In this document: positions 9,427-17,845 of the stretch, in pieces
Numbering within the stretch: the first letter of the stretch is position 1
Layout: each line of letters starts with the position of its first letter
From: Bradyrhizobium sp. CCGB01
GTDB lineage: Bacteria > Pseudomonadota > Alphaproteobacteria > Rhizobiales > Xanthobacteraceae
Assembly (NCBI RefSeq): GCF_024199795.1
Contig: NZ_JANADK010000001.1
Span: forward strand, 4,154,001 to 4,218,000
Direction of reading: 5' to 3'
DNA: 64,000 nucleotides
Notes under the pieces: generated by a model
Databases searched by the model: none
Seen by the model: only the letters and a program-made list of their open reading frames with translations
What the model was told of the DNA's origin: nothing
Program-made: the position numbers and the translations under genes

Positions 9427-10176
9427 ATGCTGCGATCCCGCTCGCGCGGGCTAGTTTCGCGCGCCCTGCTAGTCGTTTGCGTCCTCGTGTCCCTAATCGC
9501 TGCACTCGCCGGTCCGAGCCCGGCGCTCGCCCAATCTATCGTCTGGGATCCCTGGAATTACGGCCAAACGCTGCTCAGCGCTGCGCGAGCGCTGGATCAG
9601 ATTAACAATCAGATCCGGAGCCTTGAGAACGAGGCGCAGATGCTGATCAATGAGACGCGACATCTCACGAGCCTGCCGGGCAGCGTGGTAGGGCGACTCA
9701 CGGGCACCATCACGCGGCTCAACAGCCTGGTTGCTCAGGCCAAGGGCATTTCATTCGATGTCGACAAGGCGCGCAGCGAGTACGAGCGCCTCTATCCGCG
9801 CCAATACACCGCGTCATCCCCTTTTAGCCTTATGGTGCAGGACGCGACGTCTCGCTGGGACAACACCTATGAAGGGTTGAAGCAAGCGTTGGTGACGCAG
9901 GCAACAATTGCGTCGAGTCTCGACGAGGATCGGCAGACCCTCAGCGCCTTGATGACAAACTCATCAACGGCCGTTGGATCGCTGCAGGCGCAGCAGTCGA
10001 GTAACGAATTGCTCGGGCTTCAGGCAAAGCAAGCCTTGCAAGCGCAGGTCTTGCTCCTGACGCAGGCACGCGCAGACACATTACGAGCTGCCGAGCAGCA
10101 GGCCTCAGTCGTGGCCGCGCAGGAGCGATTCACTCGCTTCATCGGCGACGGTCATGCTTACGCTGGTGGAAAGTAG
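9427..10176 (+). CDS. trbJ: TrbJ (VirB5 type) pilus-associated protein
   Basis: The protein has 249 residues. The signal peptide has a hydrophobic core (ALLVVCVLVSLIAALAG) ending in ALAQ, followed by the family's WDPWNYGQTL motif and a long coiled-coil helical body. VirB5-type proteins are minor pilus components. I chose the ATG at 9427 because GGAG lies six bases upstream; an in-frame TTG at 9415 would bury that site. The next gene, trbL, follows after only 12 bases, so the trbK entry-exclusion gene often found here is missing. Confidence 0.92.
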   Translation: MLRSRSRGLVSRALLVVCVLVSLIAALAGPSPALAQSIVWDPWNYGQTLLSAARALDQINNQIRSLENEAQMLINETRHLTSLPGSVVGRLTGTITRLNSLVAQAKGISFDVDKARSEYERLYPRQYTASSPFSLMVQDATSRWDNTYEGLKQALVTQATIASSLDEDRQTLSALMTNSSTAVGSLQAQQSSNELLGLQAKQALQAQVLLLTQARADTLRAAEQQASVVAAQERFTRFIGDGHAYAGGK

Positions 10177-10188
10177 GAGAAGGGCACC

Positions 10189-11346
10189 ATGGCCGACCTC
10201 ACCGTAATTGACCGTTTTACCGAGACGTTCTCACGATACATCGATTCCGGATTTGGTCTCCTGTCGGGCGATGTGTCATTCCTGAGCTCAACCCTGATCT
10301 GCATCGACCTGACTCTGGCCGGGCTTGCATGGAGTATCAGAGCTGACGACCATATCCTGGTTACGCTGGCCAAGAAGGTGCTCTATGTCGGGGCCTTCGC
10401 CTTCATTATCGGGAACTTCAAAAGCCTCGCTGATATCGTCTTCGCGTCATTCTCCAGCATCGGGTTGAAAGCGTCCGGCGGTGGGCTGACTGCCTCCGAT
10501 CTAACCCGTCCGGGCTTTGTAGCCGCGGCCGGCTTTACAGCAGCTCATTCTCTTCTGGAGGAGACGGGTCAGTTCTCCGGATTCGATGCCCTCACCAACC
10601 TGCCAACGATCCTGATCCTCCTGTTCTGCTGGATCCTGATCGTGCTCGCCTTCTTCATCCTTTCTGTCCAGCTGTTCGTCACGCTTATCGAGTTCAAGCT
10701 GACAACGCTGGCGAGCTTCATCCTGGTGCCATTCGCCCTGTGGGGAAAGACAGCCTTTCTGGCTGAGAAGACGCTCGGCAATGTGGTCGCGTCGGGAGTG
10801 AAAGTGATGGTTCTCGCAATCATCATCGGGATCGGCTCGACTATTTTTGGCCAGCTCTCCGAAACATTGACCCGACCGATCGACATTGCGTCGGCGATGA
10901 GTCTGCTCCTAGCGGCGCTTTCGTTGTTCGGTCTCGGCATCTTTGGCCCTGGTATCGCCGCTGGGCTGGTATCAGGCGCGCCTCAGCTCGGCGCAGGCGC
11001 CGCGGCCGGAACTGTCGCGGGAGCGGCGGCCGTCGCGATTGGTGGCGGGGCAGTTGCGATGGGGGGCCTACGCGCAGCAGCAGGCGGCTCGGCCGCCGCG
11101 GTTCGATCCGCAGCATCACTGACCGGGGCAGCCTCCGGCAGCGGCGCCTCAGCCCAGACCCTTGCGGCAAGCCAAGTCCCCGTGGCGAGCAGTGGCGGTG
11201 CAACCGGCGGCGGAGCGCCGCCGGCGAGCCGTTCGTCCGCGACGCCAGGACGACAGGCAAGAGAGGCTGCGCAGGTTGCCGCTCACATTCTGAAAGATGG
11301 TGACAAGGGCGGGCATTCATCCGGTCCGAAGCTGGGAGAGGAATAG
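10189..11346 (+). CDS. trbL: TrbL (VirB6 type) polytopic inner membrane protein
   Basis: The protein has 385 residues with about six membrane helices up to residue 260, matching TrbL/VirB6, the channel-forming core of the mating-pair machinery. The last 110 residues are low-complexity, rich in Ala, Gly and Ser, and hydrophilic at the very end; this tail is common in the family and likely cytoplasmic or periplasmic. The start has a strong ribosome binding site (AGGAGAAGG). It lies directly behind trbJ and three bases before trbF. Confidence 0.93.
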   Translation: MADLTVIDRFTETFSRYIDSGFGLLSGDVSFLSSTLICIDLTLAGLAWSIRADDHILVTLAKKVLYVGAFAFIIGNFKSLADIVFASFSSIGLKASGGGLTASDLTRPGFVAAAGFTAAHSLLEETGQFSGFDALTNLPTILILLFCWILIVLAFFILSVQLFVTLIEFKLTTLASFILVPFALWGKTAFLAEKTLGNVVASGVKVMVLAIIIGIGSTIFGQLSETLTRPIDIASAMSLLLAALSLFGLGIFGPGIAAGLVSGAPQLGAGAAAGTVAGAAAVAIGGGAVAMGGLRAAAGGSAAAVRSAASLTGAASGSGASAQTLAASQVPVASSGGATGGGAPPASRSSATPGRQAREAAQVAAHILKDGDKGGHSSGPKLGEE

Positions 11347-11349
11347 AAC

Positions 11350-12054
11350 ATGGCAAATCACCCCTTTCAGCGCGCGTCAGTGCGTTATGGCGAAACGCCA
11401 GAACCGGTCACCGCCTATCAGAAGGCGGCCCAGGTCTGGGACGAACGCCTTGGCTCGGCGCGTGTGCAGGCCAGGAATTGGCGGCTAGCAGCACTGGCGA
11501 CCATCGGCCTCTCCAGCATTCTTGGTTTGACCATCCTTGCCCAAATTGCTCGATCCGGCGTCGTGCCATACGTGGTCGAGGTCGATCGGCTCGGTGAGGT
11601 CCGCGCCGTTGGCCCGGCGCTCGAGGCCTATCAGCCGTCGGACACCCAGATCGCGCATTTTCTGGCGCGCTTCATCGAAAACGTCCGATCGCTATCGATT
11701 GATCCCGTCATCGTTCGGGCGAATTGGCTGCGCGCTTATGACTTTGTCACAGACCGCGGCGCGCAGGCCTTGAACGACTATGCGCGAGAAGCCGATCCTT
11801 TCACCAAGATCGGATCCAAGACCGTGACCTCCGAAGTCACATCCGTGGTGCGCGCCTCCAGCGACAGCTTCGAGATCCGCTGGAAGGAGAACTCCTACGA
11901 GAACGGATCGATCGCAAAGACCGAGCGCTTCACCGGTCTCGTCACGGCGGTCCTCAAGCCCCCCTCAGATGCCGAAACGCTGCGGAAGAACCCGCTCGGC
12001 CTCTACGTCCATTCCCTCAACTGGTCGCGTGACCTTATCGGAGACGCAAAATGA
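11350..12054 (+). CDS. trbF: TrbF (VirB8 type) assembly factor
   Basis: The 234-residue protein has a cytoplasmic N-terminus, one membrane helix around residues 45-68 (LAALATIGLSSILGLTILAQIA) and a periplasmic NTF2-like domain, the classic VirB8 arrangement. The family nucleates assembly of the secretion channel through contacts with VirB9- and VirB10-type proteins. The leader (NHPFQRASVRYGETPEPVTAYQ, shortened here) is typical of TrbF. Its stop overlaps the trbG start by four bases. Confidence 0.94.
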   Translation: MANHPFQRASVRYGETPEPVTAYQKAAQVWDERLGSARVQARNWRLAALATIGLSSILGLTILAQIARSGVVPYVVEVDRLGEVRAVGPALEAYQPSDTQIAHFLARFIENVRSLSIDPVIVRANWLRAYDFVTDRGAQALNDYAREADPFTKIGSKTVTSEVTSVVRASSDSFEIRWKENSYENGSIAKTERFTGLVTAVLKPPSDAETLRKNPLGLYVHSLNWSRDLIGDAK

Positions 12055-13076
12055 ATTCCTTTGCCACCGCTATATTCGCGTCGGCGAGCGCATTGACCCT
12101 CTCGCTTTTGCTTGGCGGATGCGCCACCAAGCTCAATCTTGAGGCGCCCTATGATGAGATGACATTCGAGAAGGGGCTTCCGGAGGCAGATCCTCCGAAG
12201 GCGGTTGCGGTTGTTGAAACGCCCAAGGTCTTGCCGCTGCCCGGCCAACTGAAGCCCCTTCCGACGAAAGTCGCCAAGGACGAGACGCTGCCGCCCGAGC
12301 AGGCGATCGCCAAGGCCAACAAGGCAGCGCGAATGGAGCCGACCAGGGCCGGATACATCAACGCGATCCAGGTCTACCCTTGGACGGAAGGAGCGCTGTA
12401 TCGGCTTTATGCCAGTCCCGAAAAAGTCTCGACGATTGCGCTTCAGCCAGGCGAAGAGCTCATCGACGTCTCCACTGGCGATACAGTTCGGTGGGTCGTC
12501 GGTGACACCGCGAGCGGGCAGGGCACTGCCCGCCGGGTCCATATCCTGGTCAAACCGACCCTTCCTGATATTCAGACCAACCTCGTGGTCTTGACCGACC
12601 GGCGTGCCTATCACTTGGAGCTCGTATCCACGAAACAGACCTACATGGCCTCGATCTCGTGGACCTATCCGACGGACACCCTGGTTGCCCTCCACAAGCA
12701 GAATGCCGCCGCCCAGGAGAGCGAAGAGCGGGTCGCGGATCGCGGCGTGCGGCTCGATAGCCTGAACTTTCGCTATCGGATCGATGGTGATGACCCGCCC
12801 TGGCGGCCGCTACGGGCGTTTGACGACGGCCGCAAGGTCTACATTCAGATGCCGTCGGGTCTCCCCCAGGGAGAAGCGCCGCCACTATTCATCGCTGGCG
12901 CGGATGGCCGCCCGAACCTCGTCAACTACCGGGTTCGCGGGTCGTACTACATTGTCGACCGGATGTTCGGCGCCGCCGAGCTCCGCCTTGGGGAGAATCC
13001 GCAGCGCATCGTCCGGATCGTACGTATCGACGCTCGACCGGTGTCGCAGGCTCTCAGCACCGGGAGCGCCTCATGA
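12051..13076 (+). CDS. trbG: TrbG (VirB9 type) outer membrane channel component
   Basis: The protein has 341 residues. A lipobox-like sequence (LLLGGC) near residue 25 suggests lipid attachment, followed by a Pro-rich linker. The VirB9-type beta domain follows (ALYRLYASPEKVSTIALQPGE, shortened; then DTVRWVVGDTASG), and the C-terminal VirB7-binding-type region ends near VRIVRID. It forms the outer membrane core complex with TrbF and TrbI. Both ends overlap neighbouring genes by four bases, consistent with one tightly coupled operon. Confidence 0.95.
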   Translation: MNSFATAIFASASALTLSLLLGGCATKLNLEAPYDEMTFEKGLPEADPPKAVAVVETPKVLPLPGQLKPLPTKVAKDETLPPEQAIAKANKAARMEPTRAGYINAIQVYPWTEGALYRLYASPEKVSTIALQPGEELIDVSTGDTVRWVVGDTASGQGTARRVHILVKPTLPDIQTNLVVLTDRRAYHLELVSTKQTYMASISWTYPTDTLVALHKQNAAAQESEERVADRGVRLDSLNFRYRIDGDDPPWRPLRAFDDGRKVYIQMPSGLPQGEAPPLFIAGADGRPNLVNYRVRGSYYIVDRMFGAAELRLGENPQRIVRIVRIDARPVSQALSTGSAS

Positions 13077-14356
13077 CCGATGGGTTGAACCAGGATCCGC
13101 CGGAGCCGCTCGAACTGCGGGCACGTCCTCGGCCCATCCGGCGCCTGAACCGGCGCGCTTTGATGATCGGCTGCGCAACCCTTGCACTGTTCATTGCGGG
13201 CGCGACGATCATCGCACTCCGACCGCCGCGGGCGTTCAAGTCGGCCGATCGGCCAGAAATCTACAACACCGATCGGAAGCAGACGGCCGAAGGCCTAAGC
13301 AAGCTGCCGAAGTCCTACGAGAACCTAGCCCCAACGACGCCGCGGCTCGGGCCACCGTCGCCGGGAGACATCGGCCGTGCGTTTGCCGAAAGCGAAAAGA
13401 AGGCTGGCGTCGCCTCTGATGGAGGTTTCCGGACCAGTCCTGAGGATGACGCTGAGAGGGCCGAGCGGATCCGCCAGACACGAATTGCCCAGCAGGCTAA
13501 GGAGTCGGGTCTGTTCGTCAGGCTGTCGGAGAAGCAGGAGAAGAGAAAACAGGTCAATACGGCGGAAATACCCGCTGCGGCTCCCGCGAACTTCCGGCCG
13601 TCGACCGCCGAGACGGCACCGTCTGCCGCCGATCTGGCCAAAGCGGCTCAAGGGATGCTCGATCGGTCCAGCGAGATCATCCCGTCCTCGCAGGCGCGAA
13701 AGCTCGCCTTCGTGGGGGCGAAGGCCGACACTGATACCACCAATGCCCATGCGCTGAAGCCAGTCCCGTCGACCTATGCGGTGATGGCGGGCTCCATTAT
13801 CCCGGCCAGCCTTGTGACAGGCCTGAATTCGGACTTGCCTGGAACTATCATTGGTCAAGTCACCGAGCGCGTTTTTGACTCAGTGACTGGCGAGCACCTC
13901 TTAATCCCGCAGGGGACACGGCTTGTGGGCAAGTACGATAGCATCGTGGCTTTTGGCCAAAAGCGGGCACTGGTCGTCTGGACACGGCTCATCTTGCCGA
14001 ACGGAAACTCCATCGTGATCGAGAACCTTCCAGCCACGGACGTCGCAGGCTATGCCGGGCTCGAGGATGAGGTGGACTTCCATACCTGGCAATTGCTCAA
14101 GGGCGTCGCCTTGGCGACCTTGATTGGGGTGGGGACACAGCTCTCGATTGGCAGCGACGAGAGCGATCTCGTTAAGGCTTTGCGGGAAAGTGCACAGCAA
14201 ACGACCAATCGTGCCGGCCAGCGCCTAGTGGAGCGCGAGCTCGACGTGCAGCCCACGATTACGGTGCGGCCGGGCTGGCCGCTGCGGGTGATTGTTTCGA
14301 AGGATCTGGTGCTAAAGCAGTATTCGGACCATCAGGCGGCGGCGAAGGGCAGGTGA
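13073..14356 (+). CDS. trbI: TrbI (VirB10 type) envelope-spanning channel protein
   Basis: The protein has 427 residues. The N-terminus is cytoplasmic, a single membrane helix lies at about residues 24-44 (RALMIGCATLALFIAGATII), a proline-rich periplasmic linker follows, and then the VirB10 beta-barrel domain with the signature YAVMAGSIIPASLVTGLNSD and the LIPQGTRLVGKYDS stretch. The family senses ATP energy at the inner membrane and gates the outer membrane pore. It overlaps trbG by four bases and is followed after three bases by the DUF2274 gene. Confidence 0.95.
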   Translation: MTDGLNQDPPEPLELRARPRPIRRLNRRALMIGCATLALFIAGATIIALRPPRAFKSADRPEIYNTDRKQTAEGLSKLPKSYENLAPTTPRLGPPSPGDIGRAFAESEKKAGVASDGGFRTSPEDDAERAERIRQTRIAQQAKESGLFVRLSEKQEKRKQVNTAEIPAAAPANFRPSTAETAPSAADLAKAAQGMLDRSSEIIPSSQARKLAFVGAKADTDTTNAHALKPVPSTYAVMAGSIIPASLVTGLNSDLPGTIIGQVTERVFDSVTGEHLLIPQGTRLVGKYDSIVAFGQKRALVVWTRLILPNGNSIVIENLPATDVAGYAGLEDEVDFHTWQLLKGVALATLIGVGTQLSIGSDESDLVKALRESAQQTTNRAGQRLVERELDVQPTITVRPGWPLRVIVSKDLVLKQYSDHQAAAKGR

Positions 14357-14359
14357 GGG

Positions 14360-14566
14360 ATGAGGCTTGCAAAACTGCCTGACCGGACGCCGGTGAAGAT
14401 GAGCGTTGTGTTCACTCCGGCTCTTGCGCAACGGCTCCGAGAGTATGCGGACTTCTATGCAGAGATTTACGGCAACAAGGAGGAGGTTGCCGACCTAGTA
14501 CCGTTCATGCTTGAGGCATTTCTCGAAAGGGATGGGGCGTTCAAGAGAAAAAAGAGCAATACATAA
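14360..14566 (+). CDS. DUF2274 protein, last gene of the trb operon
   Basis: The 68-residue protein starts MRLAKLPDRTPVKMSVVFTP and matches the small DUF2274 proteins routinely encoded just after trbI in alphaproteobacterial ICEs. It is predicted soluble and helical, and resembles a short ribbon-helix-helix protein in its first 30 residues. The function is not known. The three-base gap from trbI and conserved position suggest a transfer-related or regulatory role. Confidence 0.85.
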   Translation: MRLAKLPDRTPVKMSVVFTPALAQRLREYADFYAEIYGNKEEVADLVPFMLEAFLERDGAFKRKKSNT

Positions 14567-14711
14567 GTCGCGATTCAAACTACCGTCGCAAATGACCGGC
14601 TCGATCATCAGGGCGCGCAGACGGCGTCCTGTTTTTTGATGCATCTACTATTTCATCCAGCGTCAGTTCAACAGGCTGACTCAACTTCAGATTTTTGGAG
14701 ACTTAACCTGC

Positions 14712-15806
14712 CTACGCGTTTGCCATCATTCGCATGAATTCCTCCAAGGAGGGCTGTGGCGCCGTTTGGAGCTTATGAAGCTCCTCTGGCCTCAACTTCG
14801 TGTAACGCCGCAACGTTCGCCAATCTTTGTGACCGGTTACCAATGCGACTTTTTCGATTGGCAACCCTGCTTCGAAGAGGCGACTGGTGCCTTCGTGCCG
14901 CAGGTCATGGAAATGCAGATCCTCAATCTTCAGTTCTTCGCAAGCCCGTGCGAATGCCTTGCTAATTGAACGATGGTTATAAGGAAACACGCGGCCCTGG
15001 CCCCTTGTGATGATCCGCTGCTGGAGCAGGATCTCCCAAGCATCGTAACCAGTCAGATTAAGAAGCGGCACTTTCTGGTCGTTGCCTTCCTTTTCTCTTG
15101 GATCCTTACGATCTCGAATTAATAGGATCCTCTTGTTCATGTCGACGTCGGGCCAACCGGGCCGGCAAATCTCTTCTTGCCTCATCGTCGTCGCGACGGC
15201 GTAGCGGACGATGCGCCCCATGGGGATGACTTGGCGATAATTGGACTCGAAGTACATGATGAGCTCGTCAAGCTCATCCTGGGTTGGTCTGCGATCTCGC
15301 TCGTCGGACTTTCCAACAAGACCCAGATGTTTGAGCGCCGCCCGCGCGAGGCGAACTTCTTCGGCGGAAACCTCGATGCCATGGACGGCTGCTGCGTGCG
15401 TCGCGACGGTCCTAATGAACGACATGTCAATCGCAAGGGTTGCTGGTCCAGCACCTTCCTTTGCTCGCTTTCTGCCATATTCGATTAACCGCGCGCGATC
15501 GAGCCTAGGGAGCTTTGTGGATCCGAGGTCGTCCTTCAGCGCTTCCAGGACGGCTGCTTTGGATCGGCGAGGAGGCCGGCCGACCTCGAGCATATCTTCG
15601 ATGTGCAAATCGATGATATCGGCGAAGGTTTTTGCTCTTACCGCAGCGCGCGGCTTTGGCGATCCCTTCCGATCGATGTTGCATTCCATATCGAGTGCCC
15701 ATTCCTCGCCGTCCTTGCGCCGGCGGAAGGTCTCTGACACGTAACGGTTCTTGCGGCGGACCTGGACGCGCCAGTTCCCAGAGGGCAACTGAGTGAAGGT
15801 GGCCAT
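14712..15806 (-). CDS. Tyrosine recombinase/integrase of the dusA-targeting type
   Basis: The 364-residue protein has an N-terminal arm-type and core-binding region and a C-terminal catalytic domain. Catalytic elements visible are the Arg in TTMRQEEI, the HDLRH box near residues 300-304, the GHKD His near 326 and the nucleophile Tyr in RRYTKL near 335. It integrates and excises the element. I chose the ATG at 15806; an in-frame GTG at 15818 sits directly on the AGGAA ribosome binding site and is unlikely. The gene lies at the extreme end of the element, pointing inward and away from dusA, as expected for an ICE integrase. Confidence 0.93.
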   Translation of the reverse strand: MATFTQLPSGNWRVQVRRKNRYVSETFRRRKDGEEWALDMECNIDRKGSPKPRAAVRAKTFADIIDLHIEDMLEVGRPPRRSKAAVLEALKDDLGSTKLPRLDRARLIEYGRKRAKEGAGPATLAIDMSFIRTVATHAAAVHGIEVSAEEVRLARAALKHLGLVGKSDERDRRPTQDELDELIMYFESNYRQVIPMGRIVRYAVATTMRQEEICRPGWPDVDMNKRILLIRDRKDPREKEGNDQKVPLLNLTGYDAWEILLQQRIITRGQGRVFPYNHRSISKAFARACEELKIEDLHFHDLRHEGTSRLFEAGLPIEKVALVTGHKDWRTLRRYTKLRPEELHKLQTAPQPSLEEFMRMMANA

Positions 15807-15809
15807 GGT

Positions 15810-15904
15810 CGTGTGCACTTCCTAATTCGTGTGCGCTACGTGTGCGCTGAAAGGTCAAAACGGGTACAAACGTGTGCAATTTCGGCTAGTTTGAAGTGCA
15901 CACG
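15810..15904. repeat. CGTGTGC heptamer array between integrase and dusA
   Basis: The heptamer CGTGTGC occurs at 15810, 15828, 15839 and 15871 on the plus strand, and its inverse GCACACG at 15898-15904. Two copies are extended to CGTGTGCGCT, and 15810 and the inverse copy share the extended GTGCAC. Five copies in 95 bases at the element end are what integrase arm-type or excisionase sites look like. The array also covers the integrase promoter. Confidence 0.6.
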
Positions 15905-16010
15905 TTCCTGCTTCATCCTATTGAGACTGTAGGGTAAATAATTGAAATCGCAAGACTATCGCTTTTCTGTGGCGCCGATGATGGACTGGACCGACCGGCA
16001 TTGCCGGGTG
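15905..16010. other. Right element-chromosome junction (att) at the 5' end of dusA
   Basis: Elements carrying this class of integrase are known to insert in the 5' end of dusA. The conserved dusA reading frame begins near 15960 (FSVAPMMDWTDRHC), whereas sequence to the left belongs to the element. The exact core repeat cannot be fixed because the second junction is outside the window. Confidence 0.6.
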
Positions 16011-16937
16011 TTCCATCGTCACCTGACGCGGCGGGCGCTGCTCTATACGGAGATGTTGACCACTGGCGCCGTCATTCATGGCGACCGGGAGCGGCTGCTT
16101 GGGTTCGACGCGGTTGAGCATCCGGTGGCGCTTCAGCTTGGCGGGTCGGATCCGCGCGAACTCGCGCTGGCCGCGCGGATCGGCGAGGAGTTCGGCTACG
16201 ACGAGATCAACCTCAATGTCGGCTGCCCGTCCGACCGCGTGAAGGATGGGCGCTTCGGCGCGTGTCTGATGGCGGAGCCGGAGCTCGTGGCGAGGGGCGT
16301 CGATGCGATGAAGCGCGCGGTCGCCGTTCCGGTCACGGTGAAATGTCGCATCGGCATCGATGACCAGGATCCGGAAATCGCGCTCGATAAGCTTGCGCGT
16401 GGAGTGGTTGCGTCCGGCTGCGACGCGCTGATCGTGCATGCCCGGAAAGCCTGGCTGAACGGTCTGTCGCCGAAAGAGAACCGCGACATCCCGCCGCTCG
16501 ACTATGATCGCGTCTATCGCCTCAAGCGCGCGATGCCTGACGTGCCAGTCATCATCAACGGCGGCATCCCGGGCATTGACGAGGCGAAAGCCCATCTTGA
16601 GCACGTCGACGGCGTGATGCTCGGCCGCGCCGCCTATCAGGAGCCGTGGCGGCTGCTCTCCGTCGATCAGGACATCTTCGGCGAGGCGGCGCCGCATGCG
16701 ACCATGCAGGACGCGTTCGAGGCGATGATGCCGTATATCGAGCAGCAGCTTGCGCGGGGCACGCGGCTTCACGCCATCACGCGGCATTTCGTCGGCGCAT
16801 TCCACGCCGTGCCCGGCGCGCGCGCCTTCCGCCGCCATCTTGCCGAGCAGGGGGTGAAGCCGGGCGCCGGCGTGGACGTGCTGCGCGATGCCATCGCGCG
16901 TGTCGGTGCGCGCGCTCCGGCGGAGGCTGCGGCCTAG
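15942..16937 (+). CDS. dusA: tRNA-dihydrouridine(20/20a) synthase DusA
   Basis: The 331-residue FMN enzyme reduces uridine 20/20a in the tRNA D-loop with NADPH. The conserved N-terminal FMN-binding APMMDWTDRHCR, the substrate-site NVGCPSDRV with catalytic Cys, KCRIGIDD, HARKAWL and NGGI motifs are all present. The start is TTG 15942 with AGGG seven bases upstream; the first ATG (15978) would cut off part of the FMN-binding strand. The upstream 40 bases, including this start signal, appear to come from the integrated element, so expression of this housekeeping enzyme may depend on it. Confidence 0.95.
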   Translation: MKSQDYRFSVAPMMDWTDRHCRVFHRHLTRRALLYTEMLTTGAVIHGDRERLLGFDAVEHPVALQLGGSDPRELALAARIGEEFGYDEINLNVGCPSDRVKDGRFGACLMAEPELVARGVDAMKRAVAVPVTVKCRIGIDDQDPEIALDKLARGVVASGCDALIVHARKAWLNGLSPKENRDIPPLDYDRVYRLKRAMPDVPVIINGGIPGIDEAKAHLEHVDGVMLGRAAYQEPWRLLSVDQDIFGEAAPHATMQDAFEAMMPYIEQQLARGTRLHAITRHFVGAFHAVPGARAFRRHLAEQGVKPGAGVDVLRDAIARVGARAPAEAAA

Positions 16938-16949
16938 CCGCAAGCACGT

Positions 16950-16979
16950 GAAGAGCCGGATCGTGACATCCGGCTCTTC
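16950..16979. terminator. Hairpin between convergent dusA and omp
   Basis: A perfect 12-base stem (GAAGAGCCGGAT and ATCCGGCTCTTC) with a six-base loop sits 13 bases after the dusA stop and 12 before the stop of the convergent omp gene. It can serve both strands, although neither side has a long T-run. Confidence 0.75.
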
Positions 16980-16990
16980 GTCGACCTGGT

Positions 16991-17659
16991 TCAGCGGAGC
17001 AGATCGAAGTGATAATTCACGCCGACGCGGAAGGTGTGGAATTTGGCGGCGTTCCAGTCCGGCAGATCGTCATGCTTGAATTCGGTGTAGAGATACTCGG
17101 CCTTGGCCGACCATTTCGGCAGGAACGCCCATTCGACGCCGCCGCCCGCGGTCCAGCCCATCTTCATCTTGTTGATCGCGCCGTCCTTCAATTCGCCGGC
17201 GGCCAGACCCGCGGTCCCGAAGAACAGCAGGCGTGAATCCATCGTCGCGATGCCGGCGCGGGCGCGGCCGGTCATGTACCAGGGCAGGCTGACTGCGGCG
17301 CTGTTGAGCGCGTCGTGGTTCTTGATGTCTCCGCCTTCGAAGTCGTTCTCGATGCCGACCACGAACATCGGGGAGATCTGGTAATTGTAGCCGATCTGCA
17401 CGCCGCCGACGGCTCCCTTGACCTTGCCGCCGCTCGTGCCGACGAGATTGTTGAAGGCGTCGTCGCCGCTCTCGGCATAGCCGGCGTTGAAGCCGGCATA
17501 GAGACCCGTCCACGAATACACCGGCTGCGGCGCCGTATAGGTGGAGGAGGGCGCCGCATAGCGCGGTGACAGGTCCGCAGCACAGGCGCTGCCTGCGGCG
17601 AACGCCGTTACAAGGGGCAGCGCGCGCATCGTGCGGCGTAAGGCGGCTCTTGCAGTCAT
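16991..17659 (-). CDS. Small outer membrane beta-barrel protein (Omp25/Omp31 type)
   Basis: The 222-residue protein has a signal peptide ending in SACAADLS, a short Tyr/Pro-rich linker, and a beta-barrel that begins WTGLYAGFNAGYAES and ends in the outer-membrane signature VGVNYHFDLLR with a hydrophobic penultimate pattern. The repeated GxxxGYNYQ strands are typical of the abundant rhizobial and Brucella Omp25-like porins. I chose ATG 17659 because GGGAGA lies nine bases upstream; a frame-open ATG at 17686 lacks this. An operator-like palindrome lies about 80 bases upstream. Confidence 0.88.
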   Translation of the reverse strand: MTARAALRRTMRALPLVTAFAAGSACAADLSPRYAAPSSTYTAPQPVYSWTGLYAGFNAGYAESGDDAFNNLVGTSGGKVKGAVGGVQIGYNYQISPMFVVGIENDFEGGDIKNHDALNSAAVSLPWYMTGRARAGIATMDSRLLFFGTAGLAAGELKDGAINKMKMGWTAGGGVEWAFLPKWSAKAEYLYTEFKHDDLPDWNAAKFHTFRVGVNYHFDLLR

Positions 17660-17735
17660 GGTGATCAATCTCCCTCTTGGCCGCATCCTCGGGGGAGCAG
17701 CACTCGTCCAACCCAGATCCGGGAATGGACTTCTT

Positions 17736-17757
17736 ATAAACCGACTGGGCGGTTTGT
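17736..17757. promoter_or_regulatory. AAACCG-N6-CGGTTT operator-like palindrome upstream of omp
   Basis: AAACCG at 17738-17743 and CGGTTT at 17750-17755 form a 6-base inverted repeat separated by ACTGGG, flanked by AT-rich TTAT and TGTAAAT. The spacing resembles TetR-type operators of the AACCGACxxGTCGGTT kind. No tetR gene is adjacent. Confidence 0.45.
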
Positions 17758-17845
17758 AAATGGCGCAAATGACACACCCGCGCGCTTTTGCGGCGCACGG
17801 CCTGACGTCACTGGGCCAGGAGGAATTGCGGCTGTCGTGAACGGT

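Noticed and set aside
14567..14711. Possible terminator or att half after the DUF2274 gene
   Set aside because: A T-run (GTTTTTTGATG) is present, but I could not find a convincing stem before it.
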